From contig LNFE01000270.1 in assembly GCA_001464575.1 (NCBI GenBank), forward strand, positions 1 through 48,566: DNA of 48,566 nt. Direction: 5' to 3'. The notes beneath the pieces were generated by a model, which searched no databases, was not told the origin of the DNA, and worked only from the letters and a program-made list of their open reading frames with translations. This DNA comes from Acidobacteria bacterium Ga0077553. Lineage in GTDB: Bacteria; Acidobacteriota; Terriglobia; Bryobacterales; Bryobacteraceae. Each line of letters opens with the position of its first letter. Position 1 is the stretch's first letter. Positions 25,784 to 33,267 of the stretch are shown one piece after another. A program made the position numbers and the translations under genes.

Positions 25784-26974
25784 GTGTCGCTCCCTCGCGG
25801 CCGCATGCAAAAACAGTTCACCACCGGCACCCACCGAGCGGTCGCTCCGAGCGAGACCCTGGCCCGCATCAAGCCCTTCTTCGCCGAGATCGGCATCACT
25901 CGCCTCGCCAACGTCACCGGACTGGACTCGATCGGCATCCCGGTCGCCCAGGCGGTCCGGCCAAACTCGAAGTCACTCTCCGTCTCCCAAGGCAAGGGCG
26001 CCACGCTCGATTGCGCACTGGTTTCCGCCGCCATGGAGTCCATTGAGGGGTACCACGCCGAGCAGATCTCCGGTCCTGTCCACATCGCGAGCTATCAGGA
26101 TCTGCGCCGACGGTCCTTTCCTTTGGCCGATCCCTACCGCCTCCCTGCAAATCAGGCCATTTCGTTCCGGCCGGACCGGCCCATCGCCTGGATCGAGGGC
26201 TACGACTGGACCCGGCGGCAACCCGTCTGGGCGCCGTTCGATCTCGTTCATTTGGACTTCACCGTTGGCCGCCGCGTGCTCGACAGCGGCTTCGAGCCCA
26301 GCTCCTCCGGCCTCGCTTCCGGCAATCATCTAGTCGAAGCACTCAGTCACGCCCTTTGTGAGTCCATTGAACGCGACTCGGTTGCCGCGCGTGATCCAAG
26401 CGACCCCACGTCGCGCCAGCGAAGAAAGGTTGCCCTGTCCTCGGTGGACGAACCCGCCTGTGGTCAAGTCCTCGAACAGTTCCGGTCGGCCGGCGTCGAG
26501 GTCACCATTTGGGACAACACGTCCGCCCTCGGCGTGCCCTGCTTTTCTGCCGAGATCGATGAGCCCGACGCAGGCCCGTTCCGGCGCGTTCTGCGAGCTG
26601 GGGGCAGTGGCTGCCACCCCTGCCGCGCCATCGCGCTGCTTCGCGCCTTAACCGAGGCTGCTCAGTCCCGGTTGACCTACATCGCGGGGTCCCGGGACGA
26701 CATGACGGTCGACCAGGGTGTCCGGTCCCCGAAGGTCGCGGGTCCGCCCGGCGAAGCTCCCGCCATCGTCAGTTACTCCTCCGTGCCCGATATCAACTTC
26801 CCGACGATCGACGAGGACGTCCAATGGCTGGTGAGCCAGTTGCAAGCCTGTGGTTTCGATCAGGTGATCGTGTTCGATCTCACGATCCCTGCGTTCGGCA
26901 TTCCGGTAGTGCGGGTGTTGATCCCCGGCCTCCACACCGAAAAGCGCTCCGTCACCCTAAGGGACAGCCAATGA
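25784..26974 (+). CDS. YcaO family cyclodehydratase/thioamidation enzyme
   Basis: A 396-residue YcaO-domain protein. The ATP-binding region is visible as SSGLASGNHLVEALSHAL followed by CESIERDS (about residues 173-199), the classic acidic Mg-ATP motif, and a later SRLTYIAGSRDDM block. YcaO enzymes activate a backbone amide with ATP, to make azolines or thioamides. The PxPxP C-terminus typical of azoline-forming members is absent (it ends IPGLHTEKRSVTLRDSQ), and the partner is TfuA, so thioamidation is the better guess. I use GTG 25784, with GAGG five bases before it; an ATG at 25805 is an alternative. The stop overlaps the TfuA start (ATGA). Confidence 0.88.
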   Translation: MSLPRGRMQKQFTTGTHRAVAPSETLARIKPFFAEIGITRLANVTGLDSIGIPVAQAVRPNSKSLSVSQGKGATLDCALVSAAMESIEGYHAEQISGPVHIASYQDLRRRSFPLADPYRLPANQAISFRPDRPIAWIEGYDWTRRQPVWAPFDLVHLDFTVGRRVLDSGFEPSSSGLASGNHLVEALSHALCESIERDSVAARDPSDPTSRQRRKVALSSVDEPACGQVLEQFRSAGVEVTIWDNTSALGVPCFSAEIDEPDAGPFRRVLRAGGSGCHPCRAIALLRALTEAAQSRLTYIAGSRDDMTVDQGVRSPKVAGPPGEAPAIVSYSSVPDINFPTIDEDVQWLVSQLQACGFDQVIVFDLTIPAFGIPVVRVLIPGLHTEKRSVTLRDSQ

Positions 26975-28011
26975 GATCGATCGTCTTCTCGGGGCCGTCC
27001 CTATCCGTTGCGGAGATTGAAGCGCAGTTGCCGGGCGCGACAGCACTGCCCCCGGCCGAAAGGGGCGATATCTACCAGGTCGCGCTGGAGCGGCCCGACG
27101 CCATCGGGCTAATCGACGGCTACTTCGAACAAAAGCTCTCTGTCTGGCACAAGGAGATTCTCTGGGCGATGGAAGCCGGCATCGCCGTCTACGGGGCGAG
27201 CAGCATGGGCGCACTCCGCGCCGCGGAGCTGGCCGCGTTCGGCATGCGCGGCGTCGGCGCGATCTTTGAGAAGTTCCACTCCGGGGAGTGGCTAGATGAT
27301 GATGAGGTGGCCGTCAGCCACGCCAGCGCCGAGTTCGATTACCGATCCGGGTCCGAGGCGCTAGCGAACATCCGGTTCACGTTGGAACAGGCTCGCCTCG
27401 CGGGCGTGGTCACAGCCGCTGAACAGGAATGCTATATAGCGATGGCGAAGAGCTGGTTTTATCCCGACCGGACGTACACCGCGTTGCTGGAGGCGATGCC
27501 GCACCCCGTCTTGGCCGCTTGGCTCCCGGCCAATCGGGTCGACCAGAAGCGCGCCGATGCTCAGTTGATGCTCCGCGAGATGGCCTCGGCCGAGCCGCAC
27601 CGGCCGGAGTTCGTTCTCGAGCAAACCGTGTTCTGGGACCAACTGCGCCAGGAGCTCCAGCGCGTGCCGATCTCGGAGGCCGATCGAAAGGTACTCGCCA
27701 CCGTCAACGACGCCCCGGAACTGCGAACCGCCGCCGTTAGCTGGTGGCTCGCGCGGTACGAATTCGCCGGCCCAGCGTCGATTTTCGAGGCGAACCAAAA
27801 GTTCTGCGACCGGCACGGACTCAGTTCGCCGGAAGCCGTGGAGCGTTGGCTGACCGAGAATCACTATCGCCCGGAGGATCTGAACGCGCTACTGACGGCG
27901 GCCGCGCGGGCGGCCCGGGCCGAGCAGTTCGCCGGATGCGCCCTCGAGGAAGTTCTCCTGCAGTATCTCCGCTGGACCGGCGAATACCAGTGCCGATTGC
28001 GGAATGCCTAG
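26971..28011 (+). CDS. TfuA-like protein, YcaO partner
   Basis: A 346-residue protein whose first ~210 residues are the TfuA core domain: SIVFSGPSLSVAEIE, an acidic IGLIDGYFEQKLSVWHKEI and the hallmark VYGASSMGALRAAEL (about residues 66-80). TfuA proteins accompany YcaO in trifolitoxin and thioamide systems; in methanogens the pair thioamidates a glycine of methyl-coenzyme M reductase, with TfuA helping sulfur delivery. The C-terminal ~135 residues are helical and not recognised. The start overlaps YcaO by four bases, so the two are made together. The stop shares CTAG with the stop of the convergent unknown copy B. Confidence 0.87.
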   Translation: MRSIVFSGPSLSVAEIEAQLPGATALPPAERGDIYQVALERPDAIGLIDGYFEQKLSVWHKEILWAMEAGIAVYGASSMGALRAAELAAFGMRGVGAIFEKFHSGEWLDDDEVAVSHASAEFDYRSGSEALANIRFTLEQARLAGVVTAAEQECYIAMAKSWFYPDRTYTALLEAMPHPVLAAWLPANRVDQKRADAQLMLREMASAEPHRPEFVLEQTVFWDQLRQELQRVPISEADRKVLATVNDAPELRTAAVSWWLARYEFAGPASIFEANQKFCDRHGLSSPEAVERWLTENHYRPEDLNALLTAAARAARAEQFAGCALEEVLLQYLRWTGEYQCRLRNA

Positions 28012-28394
28012 GTCACCTGCACCACGACGTCGGCGGCGCCCTGGATCGCTTGAATCAAGTCGCCCAACCCGTCCAACAGGACCAGGCTGGAGACCCTACT
28101 GATCGACCGGCTGGTGATCGCAATTCCCGTCGCCTGGCCCGAAGCGGGATCCCATGGCGACATAATCGGGAAAAGCGGCGTATTGTCCCACCCGTCCACC
28201 ACTTGTGCCGTCTGCACCTGCGAGCGATTGAGGAGCACGATATCGCCCTACTTCATGCTATTACCCGCGGCCACCGCCCGGTAAGCGCCGGGGGCGATGG
28301 CAAGTCCAGCCGGATTCCGGCGCAGCGTCGCCGAAAAATTCCTCTCGCCGATGCGTCCACTCAAATAGCTGCCACTAATCCTGATTTCACTCAT
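28008..28394 (-). pseudogene. Unknown protein copy B beside YcaO-TfuA, with in-frame amber codon
   Basis: A 128-codon paralogue of 25285-25689, with ATG at 28394 and GGAGAG ribosome site. The N-terminus MSEIRISGSYLSGRIG and RNFSATLRRNP match copy A, as do ASGQATGIA, ITSRS, and the C-terminus DVVVQVT. One codon, TAG at 28248-28250, falls where copy A has the tryptophan of VVWGDIVLL; a single base change separates TGG from TAG. Beyond it the frame stays open and related to copy A all the way to the same relative stop, with no other lesion. It could be a recent nonsense mutation, a read-through codon, or a sequence error. It abuts the TfuA 3' end. Confidence 0.75.
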
Positions 28395-28496
28395 TGTCGG
28401 TCTCTCCGTGGCCCCCATCTCGTTGGCGATCGTTCGCCCGGCTCAAACTTTCTTGCGGCCCCCGTCGATTTTCGGCAAACTCATTCGTTATAGGGC

Positions 28497-28835
28497 ATGA
28501 GTCAATTTCTTCTCCTCCTCCACGATCCCGTCGATTCGCCGCTTCTCTCGATGAGCCCTGCCGAAATGCAGGAAGTCATCGAGCGCTACTCGGCCTGGTC
28601 CGCCAAGCTGGCTGCCGAAGGCCGCATCGCCGGCGGCAACAAGCTTAAGGACGGCACCGCCCGGCACCTCACCAAGCTGGGCGCCATCGACGGCCCCTAC
28701 CCCGAAACCAAAGAGATCATCGGCGGCTACTTCCTCATCGAAGCAGCCAACTATGACGAAGCGGTGGAAATCGCTCTCTCGTGTCCCCACATCGACTTCG
28801 GCCGCATTGAGATTCGCGAGATCGAAGTAATCTAA
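28497..28835 (+). CDS. YCII-related (DGPF-type) domain protein
   Basis: A 112-residue protein of the YCII superfamily. It begins MSQFLLLLHDP and carries DGPYPETKEIIGGYFLIEA, the variant (DGPY) of the DGPF motif that names the group, with an alternating helix and strand pattern of the ferredoxin-like fold. Such genes commonly precede ECF sigma factors of the ECF42 type, exactly as here, four bases upstream of the sigma gene. Their role is unknown, though they are thought to act in the same stress pathway. It diverges from copy B with a 102-base gap in which TATAAC-like boxes exist on both strands. Confidence 0.82.
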   Translation: MSQFLLLLHDPVDSPLLSMSPAEMQEVIERYSAWSAKLAAEGRIAGGNKLKDGTARHLTKLGAIDGPYPETKEIIGGYFLIEAANYDEAVEIALSCPHIDFGRIEIREIEVI

Positions 28836-28839
28836 CCCC

Positions 28840-29820
28840 GTGCAGGAACTCGTCGAAAACCTATTTCGGCGGGAAGCGGGCCGGATGGTCGCGTCGCTGA
28901 CGCGGTCGTTCGGCCCGGCCAATCTCTCCCTGGCCGAAGACGCCGTGCAGGAGGCGCTGATCCGCGCGCTCCGTCTGTGGCCGTATCGCGGAGTCCCGCC
29001 CAACCCCGCGGCGTGGCTGCACACCGCCGCCCGCCACTACGCGCTGGATCAAATGCGCCGCTCCGCCAAGCAGCCGGCCCTGGAGCCGCTGCCGCTTACC
29101 GTCGCGCCGTCTATTGACGATACGCTGCAACTCATCCTCCTCTGCTGCCACCCGGCGATTCCGCCCGAAAGCCACGTCGCGCTGATTCTCAAAACGGTGA
29201 GCGGCTTCAGTGTGGCCGAGATCGCGCGGGCGTTTCTGCTCCCGCCGGAAACCATCGCCCAGCGCCTAGTCCGCGCCAAACGCACGATTCGCGAACAGGG
29301 CCTGCAGCCCAATTCGGATTGCCTCGAAGCGGTCCACGCCGCGCTCTACCTGCTGTTTAACGCCGGCTACCCGGCGGGCGGCGAACACTGCGAGGAGGCG
29401 ATTCGGCTGACGGAGTGTCTGCTCGATGCCGGCCTGGGCGCGGCCGATACGCAGGCGTTGCGGGCGCTGTTTTATTTGCACGCCGCGCGTTTCCCGAAGC
29501 CGGTGGCGCCGTTCCGCGCGGTGCTTGGCTACCGCGCTCTGGAGGCCGCGATGCAAGCTCCCGCGCTGAGCCCGTGGCATCTCGAAGCCGGCATCGCGGC
29601 CGCGCATTTGTGGCGGCCCATCGATTGGCCGCAGATCGTGGTGCTATATAGCAATCTGCATGCGGTGAAGCCGACCGCGATTGTGCGGTTGAACTGGGCG
29701 GTGGCGTTGTCGCAGGCCGGCGAGCGCGACCGGGCCCGCGAGATGCTGGCTGCGATTGCCGTCAGCGGTGAGTTGGCCGGCTACGCGCCGTTTGAAGCTA
29801 CCGTCCGCGCCGGCCTTTAG
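28840..29820 (+). CDS. ECF42-type sigma factor, C-terminally short
   Basis: A 326-residue sigma70-family factor with GTG start at 28840. Region 2 shows LAEDAVQEALIRALRLWPYRGVPPNPAAWL, and region 4 shows VSGFSVAEIARAFLLPPETIAQRLVRAKRTIR. After these comes the DUF6596 extension (YLLFNAGYPAGG through about residue 310) that defines ECF42, which is thought to replace an anti-sigma factor. The usual final TPR-like ~70-80 residues after GYAPFEA are missing: the gene stops soon after. The 3' end overlaps the convergent secreted protein by 23 bases. It pairs with the YCII gene 4 bases upstream. Confidence 0.85.
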   Translation: MQELVENLFRREAGRMVASLTRSFGPANLSLAEDAVQEALIRALRLWPYRGVPPNPAAWLHTAARHYALDQMRRSAKQPALEPLPLTVAPSIDDTLQLILLCCHPAIPPESHVALILKTVSGFSVAEIARAFLLPPETIAQRLVRAKRTIREQGLQPNSDCLEAVHAALYLLFNAGYPAGGEHCEEAIRLTECLLDAGLGAADTQALRALFYLHAARFPKPVAPFRAVLGYRALEAAMQAPALSPWHLEAGIAAAHLWRPIDWPQIVVLYSNLHAVKPTAIVRLNWAVALSQAGERDRAREMLAAIAVSGELAGYAPFEATVRAGL

Positions 29821-30139
29821 ACTTCATCGCCTTGGCCAACCTCTCGCGGTCCTCGGGGCGCAGGTTCTCGCTCTTGGCAATCTCCTGCAGATCCCGCATC
29901 GCTTGGCGCGTGGCCGCGCGATCCAACTTCTCGCCAGCCTGCCGCTTCGCGCGCGCCTTGTCGATCGTCCGCAAGGCGTTCTCATACTTCGTGCGCTCCT
30001 GTTCGTTCAGGTTGCCGTTCTTCACCGCGGTTTCCAATTCCTCGCGCATCCTCATTTGTCCGCCGCCGCGCTTCTGTGCCGAAGCTGGCGCCAGTGCAAG
30101 AATTCCCATCAGCAGAGCAAGCAGAACTGGATGTCTCAT
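29798..30139 (-). CDS. Small secreted helical protein of unknown function
   Basis: A 113-residue protein with a clear signal peptide (MRHPVLLALLMGILALAPASA, cleaved about residue 21) and a highly charged, helix-rich mature part, containing QERTKYENALRTID and ATRQAMRDLQEIAK. The ending KGRRGR is very basic. The pattern resembles periplasmic helical proteins of the Spy/CpxP or heavy-metal-resistance type in composition only; there is no motif to confirm this. Its final 23 bases overlap the convergent ECF sigma gene, which may indicate mutual control by antisense transcription, but this is speculation. Confidence 0.55.
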   Translation of the reverse strand: MRHPVLLALLMGILALAPASAQKRGGGQMRMREELETAVKNGNLNEQERTKYENALRTIDKARAKRQAGEKLDRAATRQAMRDLQEIAKSENLRPEDRERLAKAMKSKGRRGR

Positions 30140-30188
30140 ACCCTCCTAAACCCGCCAGCCGCCGCCGCGTTGCGGTAGCGTTGTAACG

Positions 30189-30804
30189 ATGTCCTCCGCA
30201 CACATTGAAATGACCGGCGCCCTCTGCGACTACCTCCGCGAAGCCTCGCTCCGCGATCACCCCCTGCTCGCCCGCCTCCGCGCCGAAACCGCCTCCCACC
30301 CCCGCGCCATCATGCAGATCACCCCGGAACAGGGCCAGTTCATGCAACTCCTCCTCCGGCTCACCGGCGCCCGCCGTACCCTCGAAATCGGCGTCTTCAC
30401 CGGCTATAGCGCCCTCATCACCGCCCTCGCCCTGCCCGAAGACGGCCAAGTCGTCGCCTGCGACATCAGCGACGAATGGACCTCCCTCGGCCGCCCCTAC
30501 TGGCACGAAGCCGGCGTCGCCCACAAGATCGACCTCCGCCTCGCCCCCGCGCTCGATACTCTGAACAGCCTCACCGGCCCCTTTGACTTCGCCTTCATCG
30601 ACGCCGACAAAATCAACTACGACGCCTACTACGAACGCTGCCTCCAACTCCCTCTGGCACGGCGACGTCATCAACCCCGCCAAGCAGGACGCCGATACCC
30701 TGGCCATCCGCGCCCTCAACAAAAAGCTCCAGGCCGACCCCCGCATCGACCTCTCGCTGCTCCCCATAGGCGACGGCCTTACCGTTTGCCGAATATGTCT
30801 CTAA
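30189..30804 (+). pseudogene. O-methyltransferase (catechol-type), short internal deletion with frameshift
   Basis: The first frame (ATG 30189) encodes a clear O-methyltransferase of the caffeoyl-CoA/COMT type: LEIGVFTGYSALITAL, VVACDISDEWTSLG and FAFIDADKINYDAYYERCL. At about 30650 the frame fails; in another frame the expected LWHGDVINPAKQDADTLAIR continues to 30804. The family normally has about a dozen residues between the two parts, including a PGG turn and a DN(V/T)L strand (LLRPGGxxAIDNVLWHG); these are missing. So the lesion is a short deletion, out of phase. No functional product is expected, unless the deletion is an assembly artefact. The 3' end overlaps DUF4197 by 26 bases. Confidence 0.78.
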
Positions 30805-31441
30805 GCGCCGACGTCACCCGTGCCGCTGGGTTCTTCCGCATCTGCTTCTCTTCCTGCGCCACCATGTAGAACAGGCCGTCAAGGCCCTTCCCCACCACGT
30901 ACTCTTCGATGTTCACGGTCTCGATTTTGCTCGCGAATGGAATCTTCCGGAAGCGGTCAATCAGATCGTTGTACTGCCGGGTAGCGCCCACCTGCCCCAT
31001 CGCTTCCGTCACCGGCGGTAGAAAGGCAACCGCCAGCGGATCGTAGGTCTTCTTCTTGAAGAAGTCGGTGATCGCTGTCTCGCCGCCGGTCAGCAGCCCG
31101 CGGGCGTCGTCGAAGTTGATTGTCTTGATGGCGTTCGCAAAAATAGGTTTCGCCAACGGCGCAGCCTTCTCCGCGGCCCGGTTCATCGACAGGATGAACT
31201 CGTCGATCTTCTTGCCCATGCCAATCATCTGCAACCCACGCACCAGCGGCTGCAGCTTGGGCGGCATCAGGATCTTAATGGCTTCGTTTCGGAAATAGCC
31301 ATCCAGGCGCCCGGTCAGGTCGACGGCGTTGTTCAGCCCTACCGTCAGCACCTCCTTCAAGCCCAGACTTGTCTTGTCCGTCTGCGCGGGGAGTGTCCCC
31401 GCGGCTAGTGTCCAGAGCAGCGAACGGCGTCCGATTACCAT
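30779..31441 (-). CDS. DUF4197 domain secreted protein
   Basis: A 220-residue protein with a signal peptide (RRSLLWTLAAGTLPAQ). The mature part matches the DUF4197 pattern: GLKEVLTVGLNNAVDLTG, YFRNEAIKILMPPKLQPL, and a helical C-terminus with DGLFYMVAQEEKQMRKNP. The family is periplasmic and of unknown role. The ATG at 31441 lies within the last codons of the large upstream gene (ATATGGTAA overlap), so it is translationally coupled to it. Confidence 0.8.
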   Translation of the reverse strand: MVIGRRSLLWTLAAGTLPAQTDKTSLGLKEVLTVGLNNAVDLTGRLDGYFRNEAIKILMPPKLQPLVRGLQMIGMGKKIDEFILSMNRAAEKAAPLAKPIFANAIKTINFDDARGLLTGGETAITDFFKKKTYDPLAVAFLPPVTEAMGQVGATRQYNDLIDRFRKIPFASKIETVNIEEYVVGKGLDGLFYMVAQEEKQMRKNPAARVTSALRDIFGKR

Positions 31442-33267
31442 ATGTAGTCTTTCGCCTCCTTACGGCGAGCATAACTATCAAGAATATGCACGACGCGCAA
31501 GCGTTTCACCTTGTCGCTCGAAAGGGCGCCAATCGGGATGTAAACAATCGAACGGTTTAGCCGGCTCGCGATGGAGCGGAAGACGCTCCGCGGCGGTTTC
31601 GCCGCTACGTAGACCACATGCCGCTCGACCGAGTAGTCGAGCGCGGCCAGCAATAACGTCTCCGGCTTCGATTCGGCGAAGGCGTAGTCCGGGTCGCTCC
31701 ACACGTACGACATGCGGCGCGCCGGCAGCGTCATCAAAAAGCCGCCGTACTCCGCCCGGCCGATGCCCGGCCCCACGACGTGTTCCTTCGGATCAGTCGC
31801 GTAGAACGCCATGTCCGACTCGTTCTGGTGCTCACCCTGCCAGGTGGCCAAATACGTATAGCGGTCGTCCGGATCGTCGTCGAAGATCACGCAGAGCGCC
31901 CCGACGTCGCCCGCAATCCGGTTCGCCTCGCGGACGAAGATTTTGCTCTTGTGCCAGTTCCGCAGCGTCTCCCGCAGGTCGATGCCATCGAGCAGCGAGG
32001 TGGTGAACTCCTGCACCTTCATCCGGTCTTCGCTGAGCAGACGCCGGGCTTTGTCCTTCAAAAACCGGCCGTAGGTTTCAATTTCCAGATCTTCGGGCGG
32101 ATAGCTGCAGATCGACTCGCCGTCCAGCTTGTGCTTCCAGTCGCCGGGCTCCTTCTCCTTCTTGCGCTGCTTCAACCCCCGCGGCATCAGCCGCTGCTTC
32201 GGCCGGGGCAGCCGGCGGCGCAGCCGGATCTTCTTCGTATTCAGCCAGACGTCGTCCGCTTGAATGCGCATCGTCTCCATGTCCGGAGCGATCTGCTGGG
32301 CCGGGTACTTATTGGCGAGCTCCCACACCTCCCAACCGTAGTTGTCATCGACAATGGATCGCGCGGCCACCGTAACGTCGAACAAGCCCGCCACCAGGTC
32401 ATGATTCGTGCGCGCCAAGTTCCGCGTGTACTTCGCCAGCAGCCGCCGCTGCCAATGGGCCACGGTGTCGCCGGTGTTCTTGTGATACTGCGCCTCGGCT
32501 TCGCGCAGCAGGTCGAAGTTCGCCCGCTGCCGGTCGATCAGCGCGTCGTCCTTCCGCGCTATCCGCCACAGCTCATAGCGCTGCTGCAGATACGGCATCT
32601 CCGTGGTGATCTCCGCCAGGCACTCCGGGTCCGGATTCACGAGGCGCACCCGCGACGCCTTCACGCGCTTGGCCGGCTCCTCCTGCGGAATCTGCATGGC
32701 GTCGAGCAGGGGGTCGAGCAGGTTGAACGACACTACAATCAACGTCGCGGCAAACGGGTCCGCGCCCTGCAGCCGCCACGCCATGCCTGCCCCGTGTGCC
32801 TCCAGCTCTTCGTCCCTGGGCTGCGGCTGCAGCCGATACGCTTCCGTGTACTTGTCGAGGCCAATCCTTCGCACGGCGTACGGGTCTGGATACTGCGCCG
32901 CCACATGCGGCCGATCCTGCAGCGCAGGCTCGATAAACAGTACCGCGGCGTCGATCTCCCGCGCCGTCCGCACCGCTTCAACAAACGGATCGCACGGCTC
33001 CACCGGGACATAGACAAACGACTCTTCGTCCAGGTCGAAGGCGTCCGGCGTCGGATACATCAGCGCGGAGTACTGCGGCAGCCGGTCGATCGCCCGCAGG
33101 TAGAACTCCTCGCAGGTGTGCGGCAATTCCACCGCCACCACCTTCGGCCGCGTGTCGAGAATCGTCTGCCGCACCGCCACCGCGAACTCCATCCGGCCCG
33201 GCACCACCGGAAAGTAGCGCCAGGCCCCGCGGCGGAGGCTGCCGGCTTCGTCAGGCCCGGGGAACAT
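31435..33267 (-). CDS. Large protein partnered with MoxR ATPase, unknown (weakly TraB/DUF5682-like start)
   Basis: A 610-residue protein, no signal peptide and no membrane helix. The first segment, RMEFAVAVRQTILDTRPKVV followed by AVELP, recalls TraB/ChaN-like domains and the DUF5682 proteins that accompany MoxR ATPases in some bacteria; this is weak similarity by eye. A basic stretch with RLRRRLPRPKQRLMPRG lies in the centre and the C-terminal third has alternating strands and helices (FVREANRIAGDVGALCVIF). I do not recognise the family firmly. ATG 33267 overlaps the MoxR gene by 17 bases. An upstream in-frame ATG exists at 33375 but would be deeper in MoxR. The coupling implies that MoxR remodels this protein. 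Confidence 0.55.
   Translation of the reverse strand: MFPGPDEAGSLRRGAWRYFPVVPGRMEFAVAVRQTILDTRPKVVAVELPHTCEEFYLRAIDRLPQYSALMYPTPDAFDLDEESFVYVPVEPCDPFVEAVRTAREIDAAVLFIEPALQDRPHVAAQYPDPYAVRRIGLDKYTEAYRLQPQPRDEELEAHGAGMAWRLQGADPFAATLIVVSFNLLDPLLDAMQIPQEEPAKRVKASRVRLVNPDPECLAEITTEMPYLQQRYELWRIARKDDALIDRQRANFDLLREAEAQYHKNTGDTVAHWQRRLLAKYTRNLARTNHDLVAGLFDVTVAARSIVDDNYGWEVWELANKYPAQQIAPDMETMRIQADDVWLNTKKIRLRRRLPRPKQRLMPRGLKQRKKEKEPGDWKHKLDGESICSYPPEDLEIETYGRFLKDKARRLLSEDRMKVQEFTTSLLDGIDLRETLRNWHKSKIFVREANRIAGDVGALCVIFDDDPDDRYTYLATWQGEHQNESDMAFYATDPKEHVVGPGIGRAEYGGFLMTLPARRMSYVWSDPDYAFAESKPETLLLAALDYSVERHVVYVAAKPPRSVFRSIASRLNRSIVYIPIGALSSDKVKRLRVVHILDSYARRKEAKDYIW

Noticed and set aside
28248..28250. 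Pyrrolysine or other recoded amber codon in copy B
   Set aside because: No pyrrolysine genes or tRNA were seen, and TAG is used as a normal stop by several genes here (for example the TfuA gene and DUF4332). Recoding cannot be excluded, but a nonsense mutation is simpler.
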